From: Piscinibacter sp047600445
Lineage (GTDB): Bacteria; Pseudomonadota; Gammaproteobacteria; Burkholderiales; Burkholderiaceae_C
Reading direction: 5' to 3'
Length of the DNA: 64,000 nt
Assembly (NCBI RefSeq): GCF_047600445.1
Contig: NZ_JASGKT010000002.1
Location: 2,982,266 to 3,046,265 of the forward strand
Shown: one piece after another, positions 27,828-37,105 of the stretch
Numbering within the stretch: the first letter of the stretch is position 1
Layout: every line of letters begins with the position of its first letter
The notes under the pieces: generated by a model
Databases searched by the model: none
Told to the model about the DNA's origin: nothing
What the model saw: only the letters and a program-made list of their open reading frames with translations
Made by a program: the position numbers and the translations under genes

Positions 27828-28537
27828 GCGATGCTGTAGCCGCCGTCCACCGGCAGCGTGACGCCGGTGATGTAGCCGGCGTCGTCGGAGGCCAGGAAGG
27901 CCGCCGCCTTGGCGATGTCCGACGGCTGCCCCCAGTGGCCGGCCGGCAGCCGCTTGAGGATGGGGCCGGCGCGCTCGGGGTCGCTGAAGGCGTTGACCGA
28001 CATGCGCGTGTCGATCCAGCCCGGCGCGACCGCGTTGACGCGCACGCCCTCGGGCGCGTAGGCCACGGCCAGCGCGCGGGTCAGCGCCTCCACCGCGCCC
28101 TTGCTCGCCGAATAGCCGGGGTTGCGGCCCGAGCCGAAGCGGCTCCACATCGACGCGAAGTTGAGGATGCTGCCGTGGCCTTCGGCCAGCGCGGCGCGGA
28201 AGCTCACGCAGGCGAGCTGCGTGCCGTGCAGGTTGACGTCGACCACCTGGCGGAAGCCTGCGACGTCGTGCTCGCGGCCTTCGTGCAGGATGATGCCCGC
28301 GGCGTTGGCGAGCAGCTTCAGCCGGGGCGTGCGCGTCGCCACGCCGGCGAGCGCCGCCGCGTCGGTGATGTCCATGCGCTCGAACTCGATGCCCGAGCCC
28401 TCCAGCGCGGGCTCGGTGTCCAGGCCGAGCGCGATCACGCGCCAGCCGCGCGCGCGCAGCTCGAGGCCGATGGCCAGGCCCAGGCCGGTGCCGCCGCCGG
28501 TGATGACGGCCAGGGAAGCGTTGTCGGTGCGGTTCAT
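27824..28537 (-). CDS. SDR-family oxidoreductase
   Basis: A 237-residue SDR with TGGGTGLGLAIG at about 14-25, NAAG, INLASMW-type Ser region (LNFASMWSRFGSG), YSASKGA (Tyr/Lys) and the C-terminal PVDGGYSIA. It sits between the glycerol-dehydrogenase-like gene and the acyl-CoA synthetase gene. It may oxidise a hydroxy or sugar-like intermediate; the SDR fold alone does not tell which. The 3' end overlaps the synthetase start, so the two are coupled. Confidence 0.9.
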   Translation of the reverse strand: MNRTDNASLAVITGGGTGLGLAIGLELRARGWRVIALGLDTEPALEGSGIEFERMDITDAAALAGVATRTPRLKLLANAAGIILHEGREHDVAGFRQVVDVNLHGTQLACVSFRAALAEGHGSILNFASMWSRFGSGRNPGYSASKGAVEALTRALAVAYAPEGVRVNAVAPGWIDTRMSVNAFSDPERAGPILKRLPAGHWGQPSDIAKAAAFLASDDAGYITGVTLPVDGGYSIA

Positions 28538-28544
28538 GCGCGGG

Positions 28545-29666
28545 TCAATGCGAGGAGGTGGTGGAGAGTTCCTCGAGCCCGCGCATCGCCACCTCGAAGT
28601 CGGCGGCGGCCAGCGGCTGCTCGAAGTGCTTGAGGTGCGGCGCGGTCATCACGCCTTCGGCGATGCGCGCATAGAGCGCGCCGTCGGGCGCGGCCACGCC
28701 CAGTTCGCGCAGCGAGGTGGCCAGGCCGACCGAGCGGTGGAAGCGCAGTTGCTCGGCCATGAAGCCCGGCGAGCGCCGCTCGAGCATGAACTGCACCAGC
28801 AGCCCGTAGCCGACCTGCTGGCCGTGCAGCGCCACGGCGATCTCGGGCACGCGGGTCAGGCCGCGCGTCATCGAGTGCGCGATCGACAGCCCGCTGTTCT
28901 CGAAGGCCAGCCCGGCGAGCAGCACCAGCGCTTCGATGAGGCGCTCGAAGGACTCGTCCGGCTCGCCGCGCGACAACGACTGCAGGCCGGCGACGGCGTC
29001 CTCGCGGATCACGCGCTCGCAGGCCAGCGAGAGCTGCTCGGCGGCCAGCGTGCTGCGCCCGCCGAACAGGTTCAGGCCCCGCGCGCCGCGCGCCTGCTGC
29101 CCCTCGTAGAGCTTGCACAGCGCGTCGCCGATGCCCGAGGTCAGCAGCGCGCGCGGCGCCTTGACCAGCACCGCCGTGTCGACGATCACCGCGTCGGGGT
29201 TGCGCGGCAGGTGCTCGACCGACTGCATGCGGTGGTTCTCGTCGTAGTAGACGAAGGACTCGCTGCACGGCCCGTCGTTGGACGCCGAGGTGGGCAGCAC
29301 GATGAGCCGGGCGCCCAGCTCGCGCGACACCGCCTTGCCCGCGTCCACGCCCTTGCCGCCGCCGGCGGCGAGCACCACGTCGGGCACGCCGCCTTCGGCG
29401 CCGGCTTCGGCGACCAGGCGCTGCACCATCGCGCGCGTCACGTCGCCGCGCACCTCGACCCAGCGCAGTTCCATGCCCTGCGCCGCGCAGCTCTGCGCTG
29501 CGCGCTCGCGCAGCAGTTGCGCCACCACCGCGTCGGCCACCAGCAGGGGCCGCCGCCCCAGGCCGGCGGCGACCTGGCCGACCAGGCCCAGCGCGCCCGG
29601 CCCCTGGTAGTAGCGATGCGCCGCGCCGAAGGCGCGGATGCGGTTCATGTCCACGCCGGCGTTCAT
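28545..29666 (-). CDS. Glycerol-dehydrogenase-like iron/zinc alcohol dehydrogenase
   Basis: A 373-residue group III (GldA-type) dehydrogenase. The NAD motif GGGKGVDAGKAV is at 102-113 and LPTSASNDGPCS at 125-135. Three metal ligands are visible: Asp181, His264 and His281, matching the Asp/His/His triad of glycerol dehydrogenase. The start at 29666 overlaps the transketolase C-terminal gene stop by 4 bases. Coupling to a split transketolase suggests a ketose such as dihydroxyacetone or erythrulose as substrate or product, but this is inference. Confidence 0.88.
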   Translation of the reverse strand: MNAGVDMNRIRAFGAAHRYYQGPGALGLVGQVAAGLGRRPLLVADAVVAQLLRERAAQSCAAQGMELRWVEVRGDVTRAMVQRLVAEAGAEGGVPDVVLAAGGGKGVDAGKAVSRELGARLIVLPTSASNDGPCSESFVYYDENHRMQSVEHLPRNPDAVIVDTAVLVKAPRALLTSGIGDALCKLYEGQQARGARGLNLFGGRSTLAAEQLSLACERVIREDAVAGLQSLSRGEPDESFERLIEALVLLAGLAFENSGLSIAHSMTRGLTRVPEIAVALHGQQVGYGLLVQFMLERRSPGFMAEQLRFHRSVGLATSLRELGVAAPDGALYARIAEGVMTAPHLKHFEQPLAAADFEVAMRGLEELSTTSSH

Positions 29667-30646
29667 CGCAGCCAGGCGCCGACGCGTTCGACGATCCGGG
29701 CCGTGCTCAGGCCGTACTTGTCGAGCAGCCAGGCATGCGAGCCGCACTCGGTGAACTGGTCGGGTATGGCGATCTTCAGCAGCGGCCGATGCAGGCCGGC
29801 CTCGTAGAGCGCGTCGATCGCCAGCGTCGCCAGGCCGCCGCTGGCGACGTGGTTCTCGCAGACCACCAGCCGCTTCACCGAAGCGGCGAACTCGACCAGC
29901 CCCTGCGCGTCGAAGGGCTTGATCGACGCCGTGTGGAACACGCTGCTCGCGACACCCTGCCTGGCCAGGGCGTCGCGCGCGTCGAGCACGCGCTCGGTCA
30001 TCGAGCCGGTCGACACGAAGCCGACGTCGGCGCCCGCGCCGGTCACGTGCCCCTTGCCGATGCGCACGCGGTGCGTGGCCGGGTCGAACACCACCGGCAC
30101 ATGGGCGCGCAGCAGCCGGCAGTAGACGGTGCCTGGGATGTCGGCGGCCATCGCGGCGATCTGCATCATCTCGGTGGCGTCGCAGGGGTCGAGCACCGTC
30201 ATGTTCGGGATCGAGCGCATCAGCGCCAGGTCCTCGTTGGCCTGGTGCGTGCCGCCGTAGCCCGAGGCGAGGCCGGGGTTGCCGGCGAACATCTTGACGT
30301 TCTCCTCGCTGTGCGCGCAGGCGATGGCGAGGAAGTCGTAGGCGCGCCGCGTCGCGAAGGTGCCGTAGGTGGTGCAGTAGGCCACCTTGCCCACCTTGGA
30401 CAGGCCGGCGGCCGTCATCACCAGCGACTGCTCGGCCATGCCGACGTTGAAGAAGCGCTGCGGGTGCTTGTGGCGGAAGTCGGCCGTGTCGGTGTACTTG
30501 CCGAGGTCGGCGGTGAGCAGCACCAGTTCGTCGTGCGACTCGGCCGCCTTCAGCGTGCCTGCCGCGAAGGGCGCGAACATCGACGCGCGGCCGACGACGG
30601 CCTCCGACTCGCCCATCGCGAGGGTGCGTGACTTGACCTCAGACAT
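29663..30646 (-). CDS. Transketolase, C-terminal subunit
   Basis: A 327-residue protein with the pyrimidine-binding and C-terminal domains of transketolase: PQRFFNVGMAEQSLVMTAAG (the Glu that activates thiamine diphosphate lies in GMAEQ), then the C-terminal domain ending RIVERVGAWLR. Together with the gene at 30639-31490 it forms a split transketolase of the kind known in archaea and many bacterial catabolic operons. The two genes overlap by 8 bases. Its acceptor sugar cannot be read from sequence. Confidence 0.92.
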   Translation of the reverse strand: MSEVKSRTLAMGESEAVVGRASMFAPFAAGTLKAAESHDELVLLTADLGKYTDTADFRHKHPQRFFNVGMAEQSLVMTAAGLSKVGKVAYCTTYGTFATRRAYDFLAIACAHSEENVKMFAGNPGLASGYGGTHQANEDLALMRSIPNMTVLDPCDATEMMQIAAMAADIPGTVYCRLLRAHVPVVFDPATHRVRIGKGHVTGAGADVGFVSTGSMTERVLDARDALARQGVASSVFHTASIKPFDAQGLVEFAASVKRLVVCENHVASGGLATLAIDALYEAGLHRPLLKIAIPDQFTECGSHAWLLDKYGLSTARIVERVGAWLR

Positions 30647-31490
30647 TCTCGATCTCCAGTTCGCGGGCCACGTCGTCCCATTCCTCGGCGTCGATGCGTA
30701 CGAAGTGCGCGCGGTCGCGCTGCTCGATGCGCTTGACGCCGCGGCCGGGCCGCGTGCGCATCACCACCGCCTTGGGCCGGCCGGCACGCTGGCGCGCCCA
30801 GGCAAAGGCGTCGAGCAACTGGCCGAGGTCGTTGCCATCGATCTCGCGGACGGCCCAGCCGAAGGCGGCGAAGCGGTCGGCCACCGGCTCGATGTTCACC
30901 ACCATCGGCCCGTCGGCCTGGATGCCGTTGCAGTCGATCCAGCAGACCAGGTTGTCGAGCTGGAAGCTGCCGGCGGTGTTGGCGGCCTCCCAGGTCGAGC
31001 CTTCCTGCAGCTCGCCGTCGGAGGTCTCGACGTGGATCGCCGAGCTGCGGCCATCGAGCCGGTAGCCGAGCGCCGCGCCGACCGCGATGCCCAGGCCGTG
31101 GCCGAGCGAGCCGCCGGTCATCTCGACGCCCGGCACGTGGCCTTCCATCGTGCTCATCTCCAGCGGGCTGCCGTCGGCGCCGTAGCTCGGCAGCGTGGCC
31201 GGGTCGATCACGCCCAGCTCGGCCAGCGCGGCCCACATCGCGATCGAGTAGTGGCCGGTGGAGAGGTAGAAGCGCTTGCGCTCGGCGCGCGTGAAGTCCA
31301 GGTCGGCGGCGCTGAATTCGTGGAAGTACAGCACCGCGAGGTAGTCGGCGATGGCCAGCCCCTGGCCGAGATAACCCTGGCCCTTGCCGCGCGCCTGCTG
31401 GATCATCTTGCGCCGCAGGTTCAGCGCCACGCCGCGCAGGCGCGCGATCTCCGCGCGCTGGCCTGTCGCCGCTTCGAGTTCGACTGTCAT
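30639..31490 (-). CDS. Transketolase, N-terminal (thiamine diphosphate-binding) subunit
   Basis: A 283-residue protein equivalent to the pyrophosphate-binding domain. It contains STGHYSIAMWAAL and GGSLGHGLGIAVGAALG, and the ThDP/Mg motif reads TSDGELQEGSTWEAANTA ... DCNG. The first Gly of the usual GDG triplet is Ser here; the Asp, Glu and Asn remain. It starts 14 bases after the livF gene and is probably co-transcribed with the ABC importer, implying that the imported compound feeds this enzyme. Confidence 0.92.
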   Translation of the reverse strand: MTVELEAATGQRAEIARLRGVALNLRRKMIQQARGKGQGYLGQGLAIADYLAVLYFHEFSAADLDFTRAERKRFYLSTGHYSIAMWAALAELGVIDPATLPSYGADGSPLEMSTMEGHVPGVEMTGGSLGHGLGIAVGAALGYRLDGRSSAIHVETSDGELQEGSTWEAANTAGSFQLDNLVCWIDCNGIQADGPMVVNIEPVADRFAAFGWAVREIDGNDLGQLLDAFAWARQRAGRPKAVVMRTRPGRGVKRIEQRDRAHFVRIDAEEWDDVARELEIENV

Positions 31491-31504
31491 CGGGTTCGTT
31501 CTCC

Positions 31505-32201
<697 letters not shown>

Positions 32202-32221
<20 letters not shown>

Positions 32222-32939
32222 AGTCGTCTCCGAAGTAGGCTTTCAGCACGTCGGGCTGCTTCACCACGTCGGCGGGCTCGCCGTCGGCGATCAGCTCGCC
32301 GTGGTGCATCACGATCACGCGGTGCGACAGGCCCATGATCACCTTCATCACGTGCTCGATGATCAGCACGCTGATGCCGCGCTGGTGCACCTTCTTCACC
32401 AGCTCGACCATCGCCAACGCCTCCTGCGGCGTGGCGCCGGCCACCACCTCGTCCATCAGCAGCAGCTCGGGCTCGGTCGACAGGGCGCGGCCCAGCTCGA
32501 CCTTGCGGCGCTCGAACGCGGTGAGGTTGTCGGCGTCGGTGTCGGCCAGCGCGCTCATGCCGAGGAAGTCGAGCAGCTCGTCGGCCTTGGCCAGGCTGCG
32601 CGCGCGGTCGTTGGTCTTCACCAGGCTGCCGACCACCAGGTTCTCGCGCGTGCTCATGCCGCCGAAGGGCTTGGAGAGCTGGAAGGTGCGCGCCACGCCG
32701 GCCTTGCAGACGTCCCACGGCTTGCGGCCGGTGATGTCGCGCCCGCCCAGCGCGATGCGGCCCTGGTCGGGCGCGACGAAGCCGGCGATCATGTTGAAGG
32801 CCGTGGTCTTGCCCGCGCCGTTCGGGCCGAGCAGGCCGAGGATCTCGCCGCGGCGCATCGTGAAGGACAGAGACTTGACCGCCTGCACGCCGCCATAGCG
32901 CTTGGCGATGCCGTCGACCGTCAGCAGCGCGTCGTTCAT
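32202..32939 (-). CDS. livG: Branched-chain amino acid-type ABC transporter ATP-binding protein LivG
   Basis: A 245-residue ABC ATPase with Walker A GPNGAGKTTAFN, Q-loop FQLSKPF and Walker B LLLMDEVVAGATPQE. The signature region reads LTAFERRKVELGRAL in place of LSGG, a variation common in LivG proteins. The ATG at 32939 overlaps the livM stop by 4 bases. It acts with LivF below the LivH/LivM membrane channel. Confidence 0.94.
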
Positions 32940-33979
32940 CGCGGCGCCCTCCTCGCCAGGCGGCGGCCGAGGCGCTGGATCGGGTCGAGCAGGCCCTTGG
33001 GCAGGTACAGCACCGCGACGATCAGCACCAAGCCGTAGAGCACCAGGTGCAGGCCGGGCAACTGCCCGCCCAGCCAGGTGCGCGTGAACTCGGCCACCGG
33101 CGCCAGGAAGGCGGCGCCGATCAGCGGGCCGAACACCGTGCCCTGGCCACCGATGATGGACATCAGCGCCATGTCGATGGACAGCTCGACGCCCATGTTG
33201 CGCTCCGGGTTGATGAAGCGGATGAACTGCGCGTAGAAGCTGCCGCCCAGCGCCGTCATGAAGGCGCTGATCGCGTAGGCGGCCAGCGTGTAGCGTGTCG
33301 GATTGATGCCGAGCGACTCGGCGGCGTCGCGGTCGCCGCGGATCGCCTTCAGGCACACGCCGAGGCGGCTGCGCTCCATCAGCGCGGTGATACCCATCAC
33401 CACCACCAGCATCGCCAGGATGATGTAGTAGTAGGGCAGCTTGCTGTCGAACTGGAACAGCGCCCAGTTCGTGCCGATCAGCGGCACCGACAGGCCCTCG
33501 GAGCCCTTCAGCGCGATGCCCAGCACGCTGTCGGTGTTCTCCACCCAGATGCGCACGATCTCGGCCACCGCGATGGTGGTCAGCGCGAAGTACGGACCGC
33601 GCAGCCGCATGGTCGGGAAGCCGATCAGCACCGCGAGCACGGCCGCCAGCAGGCCGCCGACCAGCATGCCTAGCCAGGGCGACAGCCCCATGCCGGTGAG
33701 CAGCAGCACCGAGCAGTAGCCGCCCACGCCGCTGAACACCGAGTGGCCGAAGGACACCTGGCCGACGTAGCCGCACATCAGGTTCCAGGCGCTGGCCAGG
33801 TAGGCGAAGTACAGCACCATGATCAGGCTGTGCAGGAAGAACTCGTCGCGCACCACCAGCGGCGCGAGCAACCCGGCGACGAGCAGCACGGCGGCCACCC
33901 GTGCCGCGCCCGCCCGCGCCGGCGCCCCGGTGGCCCGCGGCGCGCCGGCCAGCATGGCGGAGGAAGGGGATCCGTGCAT
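32936..33979 (-). CDS. livM: Branched-chain amino acid-type ABC transporter permease LivM
   Basis: A 347-residue integral membrane protein with about eight to ten hydrophobic segments starting near residue 27, and the LivM motif SAWNLMCGYVGQVSFGHSVFSGVGGY. It forms the membrane channel with LivH. The start at 33979 has a GGAGG ribosome site just upstream; the short N-terminal extension is Ala/Arg-rich. It lies 11 bases after livH in the same operon. Confidence 0.94.
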   Translation of the reverse strand: MHGSPSSAMLAGAPRATGAPARAGAARVAAVLLVAGLLAPLVVRDEFFLHSLIMVLYFAYLASAWNLMCGYVGQVSFGHSVFSGVGGYCSVLLLTGMGLSPWLGMLVGGLLAAVLAVLIGFPTMRLRGPYFALTTIAVAEIVRIWVENTDSVLGIALKGSEGLSVPLIGTNWALFQFDSKLPYYYIILAMLVVVMGITALMERSRLGVCLKAIRGDRDAAESLGINPTRYTLAAYAISAFMTALGGSFYAQFIRFINPERNMGVELSIDMALMSIIGGQGTVFGPLIGAAFLAPVAEFTRTWLGGQLPGLHLVLYGLVLIVAVLYLPKGLLDPIQRLGRRLARRAPR

Positions 33980-33990
33980 CGCGGCCTCCT

Positions 33991-34875
33991 TCACTTGCGG
34001 CCCATCAGGCCCTGCGGCCGCAGCAGCAGGATCGCGATGAACAGGCCGAGCGAGAAGATCGCCGCCGTCGGCGTGGCGACGAACTGCGAGGCCACCGACT
34101 CGAACAGCCCGATCACCACGCCGCCGACCAGCGAGCCGGCGATGCTGCCGATGCCGCCGAGCACGACGACGATGAAGCTCTTGATGCCGAACGACAGGCC
34201 GACGTGCGGCGTCAGCGGGATGAAGGGCGCGATCAGGCAGCCCATCACGCCGACCATCGCGCAGCCCAGGCCGAAGGTCAGGTTGTAGATGCGCGGCACG
34301 TCGATGCCCGACATCGCCGCGGCGTCGCGGTTCTGCGCCGTGGCGCGGATCGCGCGGCCGGTGTCGGTGCGGCCGAGCCACAGCGCCAGGCCGCCGGCCA
34401 TCGCCAGCGCGACCACGGCGGCGACGATGCGGAAGGTGTTGAGCGGGAAGTCGCCGACCATCAGCGTGGTCGTCTCGATCGCCGAGCTGGCCGAGCGCAC
34501 GTTCGGCCCGAAGGCCATCAGCGCCAGGTTGTCGATCACGATGTAGACGCCGGCGGTGAGCAGCAGCGCGCTGATCGGCTCGACCACCAGCGCGCGCTCG
34601 CGGCGGATCAGCGGCGCGATGATCACTGCCTGCACCGCGTAGCCGAGCGCGAACATCAGCGGCGCGGCGACGACGATGCTGACGTAGGGGTCGAGCCCGG
34701 CGAGCTTCTGCAGCCAAAAGGCGGTGAACATCGCCAGCATCAGGAAGGAGCCGTGCGCGAAGTTGACGATGCGCAGCACGCCGAAGATCAGGCTCAGGCC
34801 GAGCGCGATGCCGCCGAGCATGGCGCCGACGAGCACGCCGTTGATCGCGGCAAAGCTCAGTACGTACCAGTCCAT
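33991..34875 (-). CDS. livH: Branched-chain amino acid-type ABC transporter permease LivH
   Basis: A 294-residue membrane protein with about eight hydrophobic segments and the LivH features AINGVLVGAMLGGIALGLSL at the N-terminus and IVVVLGGIGSIAGSLVGGVV near the C-terminus. It is the second channel subunit with LivM. A GC-rich hairpin in the 90-base gap from the binding protein gene may lower its expression relative to that gene. Confidence 0.94.
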   Translation of the reverse strand: MDWYVLSFAAINGVLVGAMLGGIALGLSLIFGVLRIVNFAHGSFLMLAMFTAFWLQKLAGLDPYVSIVVAAPLMFALGYAVQAVIIAPLIRRERALVVEPISALLLTAGVYIVIDNLALMAFGPNVRSASSAIETTTLMVGDFPLNTFRIVAAVVALAMAGGLALWLGRTDTGRAIRATAQNRDAAAMSGIDVPRIYNLTFGLGCAMVGVMGCLIAPFIPLTPHVGLSFGIKSFIVVVLGGIGSIAGSLVGGVVIGLFESVASQFVATPTAAIFSLGLFIAILLLRPQGLMGRK

Positions 34876-34918
34876 CGGGATGTTCCTTCCTCGGCTGTCG
34901 ACAAGGCTGCGCCCCGGC

Positions 34919-34937
34919 CGCCGGCGCGAGGCCGGCG
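34919..34937 (-). other. Hairpin between binding-protein gene and livH
   Basis: CGCCGGC, five-base loop, GCCGGCG with no T-run. Such structures between a binding-protein gene and its permease genes often stabilise the upstream message or attenuate the downstream part, giving more binding protein than membrane subunits. Confidence 0.35.
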
Positions 34938-34965
34938 ACGGGAAGAGCGCGTCAGGGGCGTGGCG

Positions 34966-36228
34966 TCAGTTGCGCTGCGACCAGGCCGGCACCGGCCACA
35001 CCGGCTTGGTCGAGGCGATGCGGTTCTCCTGCGGCCACACGGTGCGACGCTTGCCGTCGAGGTTCTGCGAGATCACGCCGTGCGCGTAGGTGTTCTGGCC
35101 CTGCTCGTCGAACTTGATGCGCTGGTAGCCGGTGAACAGCGCCGGGCCGGAGGTGATGTCGGTCGTGGCCAGCGCGTCGCGCAGCTTCTGGCGGTCGGCG
35201 CTCTTGGCGCGCTCGAGCGCATCGGCAATCACGTACATCGCCGACACGCCTTGCGACACGTAGGCGCTCATGCCGTAGCCGAGCATCTCGCGGGTACGCT
35301 TGTCGACTTCGGCCAGGCGCGGATCCTTGTTGGCGTCGAGGATGTCGATCTGCCAGTCCTCCTGCACGAAGTAGTACGCCACCGACTTCGGGTTGACCGT
35401 CGCGTAGAAGCTCGGATCCTCGGTACCGCCGCCGGCGGAGTGCACGCCGAAGGGCAGGTCCAGGCGCTGCTCGGCCATCTGGCGCGTGAACAGCAACTGG
35501 TCGGGCGTGTACAGCGCGAGCACCAGCGCATCGGCCTTGGCCGAACGGATCTTCAGCAACTGCGAGGTGAAGTCGACCTGGTTGGGCGGCGCCGGCTCGT
35601 CCAGCGCGATCTCGATGCCGCGCTGCGCGGCCAGCTTGCGGATGTTGGCGGCATGCGAGCGCCCCCAGTCGCTGCCCTCGTAGAACAGCGCCACGCGCTT
35701 GACGGGCTTACCGGTCTCCTTGGCGAGCAGCTCGATCGCGTCGAGCTGCTCGCGCGCGTCGTAGGTCGCCTTGTTGTTGATGCGGAAAACGTACTTGAAG
35801 TTGCGCTCGGTGATCTCGTCCTTCACCGCGCCGACCACCACCCAGGCGGTCTTGTTGCGCTCGGCGACCTCGGTGGCGGGGAAGGTCACCGCGCTGTTGA
35901 ACGCGCCGCACAGCGCGGCGACGTTCTCGCGCTGGATCAGTCGCTCGGTTTCCGAGACGCCGACGTCGGCCTTGGACTGCGAATCGCCGAACACGGCTTC
36001 GAGCTTGGCGCCGTTCATGGCCTTGATGCCGCCAGCCCTGTTGATCTGCTCGACGGCGGCGACCACGCCGGCGCGCGTCTGGTTGCCCACCGCGGCGGAG
36101 CCGCCCGACAGCGGCAGCACACAACCCACCTTGATGGTGGCCTGGGCGAAAGCGGCGCTGCCGGCCAGCAGCAGACCGGCGGCGAAGAGGTGCCGCGCGA
36201 GCGCGCGGCGCGGGGAAGAGGCGTTCAT
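34966..36228 (-). CDS. ABC transporter substrate-binding protein (Peripla_BP_6 / LivK-like)
   Basis: A 420-residue periplasmic protein with signal peptide MNASSPRRALARHLFAAG ... SAAFAQ and mature start ATIKVGCVLPLSGGSAAVG, the type 1 periplasmic binding fold used by LivK, AmiC and aromatic-acid binders. It is first in the transporter operon. The ATG at 36228 is preferred over one at 36282 because GGAG lies 6 bases upstream and a signal peptide follows at once; the longer form would have an acidic, non-signal N-terminus and would include the likely -10 box. Ligand unknown. Confidence 0.92.
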   Translation of the reverse strand: MNASSPRRALARHLFAAGLLLAGSAAFAQATIKVGCVLPLSGGSAAVGNQTRAGVVAAVEQINRAGGIKAMNGAKLEAVFGDSQSKADVGVSETERLIQRENVAALCGAFNSAVTFPATEVAERNKTAWVVVGAVKDEITERNFKYVFRINNKATYDAREQLDAIELLAKETGKPVKRVALFYEGSDWGRSHAANIRKLAAQRGIEIALDEPAPPNQVDFTSQLLKIRSAKADALVLALYTPDQLLFTRQMAEQRLDLPFGVHSAGGGTEDPSFYATVNPKSVAYYFVQEDWQIDILDANKDPRLAEVDKRTREMLGYGMSAYVSQGVSAMYVIADALERAKSADRQKLRDALATTDITSGPALFTGYQRIKFDEQGQNTYAHGVISQNLDGKRRTVWPQENRIASTKPVWPVPAWSQRN

Positions 36229-36264
36229 CGTTGTCTCCGTTCTGACGTCGTTGTCGACCGTCTC

Positions 36265-36293
36265 AGTATCGAAATCGTCCATTTGTGTCGCAA
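36265..36293 (-). promoter_or_regulatory. Predicted sigma-70 promoter of the long leftward operon
   Basis: On the minus strand, TTGCGA (36288-36293), a 17-base spacer and GATACT (36265-36270), 37 bases before the binding-protein ATG. It would drive the run of genes from the ABC importer to the IclR regulator. Both boxes match consensus at only four of six positions. Confidence 0.45.
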
Positions 36294-36360
36294 AGAGAAG
36301 CTGCCCGTTTGATCACCATGTGAACTCAGCGATTACGCTGTGCACATCGCGGCGCCGCCC

Positions 36361-36783
36361 TCAGGCACCCGGGCGCGGCGCGTAGAAGGTGGCGTGCCCG
36401 CGCGCGATCACGCGCTCGCCGACGCACAGCTCGCAGTCGCCGAAGCGCACGCGACCGGCGCGCTTGATCAGCGACACGCGCGCCTCGATCCAGTCGCCGC
36501 TGCCGGAGGCGTCGATGAAGTCGAGCGCCAGGTTCAGCGTCAGCGTCGTCTCGACGGCTTCGGTCACGCGCGCGAGGTTCATGCCGATCGCCACGTCGGC
36601 CAGCGTGGCCAGCATGCCGCCGTGCACGACGCCGTAGCGATTGAGATGGGCCTCGCCGGCGCGAAACGCGATGCGGTACGAGCCGTCGCCGGCGCGCTGC
36701 GCGTACAGCGGGCCCACCAGGTTCAGATAGCCCTCGTCCAGCGGCACCGGCGCCCAGCCGGCAGGCAAGGCGATGCGCTTCAT
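36361..36783 (-). CDS. PaaI-type hot-dog thioesterase
   Basis: A 140-residue hot-dog protein with the PaaI/4HBT signature NRYGVVHGGMLATLADVAIG; the HGG motif and the following Asp are the active-site region. These enzymes hydrolyse acyl- or aryl-CoA to release CoA. The ATG at 36783 overlaps the stop of the NIPSNAP-like gene by 4 bases. It is last in the four-gene operon downstream of the GntR regulator. Confidence 0.9.
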   Translation of the reverse strand: MKRIALPAGWAPVPLDEGYLNLVGPLYAQRAGDGSYRIAFRAGEAHLNRYGVVHGGMLATLADVAIGMNLARVTEAVETTLTLNLALDFIDASGSGDWIEARVSLIKRAGRVRFGDCELCVGERVIARGHATFYAPRPGA

Positions 36784-37094
36784 CGCAGCGGCGAGAACGC
36801 GGTCGGCTTGAGCAGCCGCGTCTCCATGCGCACGATCCACGGCAGCACCTGGTCGGCATAGGCCAGCCAGCGCGGATCGGCCCACATCGCGGCGCGGCGG
36901 CGCTCGCGCTCGGCCAGGTCGGGATAGACCCACATCTGCATCACCGTGTTGAGCTCGCCGGTCTCGGCGGTGAACACGCCGATCAACTGGCCGAGGTGCT
37001 CCTTCATCAGCGGGATGCCCTCGGCCTCGAACAGCGCCAGGAAGCGCCGGAAATGGGCCGGCTGGAAAGCGTAGTTGCGCTCCTCGACGATCAT
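36780..37094 (-). CDS. NIPSNAP-family protein
   Basis: A 104-residue protein with the NIPSNAP ferredoxin-like barrel features: MIVEERNYAFQPAHF at the start, IGVFTAETGELNTVMQMWVY in the middle and RRAAMWADPRWLAY. Members often occur in aromatic and acyl-CoA catabolic operons, but their biochemical role is unsettled. It lies 11 bases downstream of the Bug receptor gene. Upstream extension of this frame would run through that gene. Confidence 0.85.
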   Translation of the reverse strand: MIVEERNYAFQPAHFRRFLALFEAEGIPLMKEHLGQLIGVFTAETGELNTVMQMWVYPDLAERERRRAAMWADPRWLAYADQVLPWIVRMETRLLKPTAFSPLR

Positions 37095-37105
37095 CTCGCG
37101 CGCCC

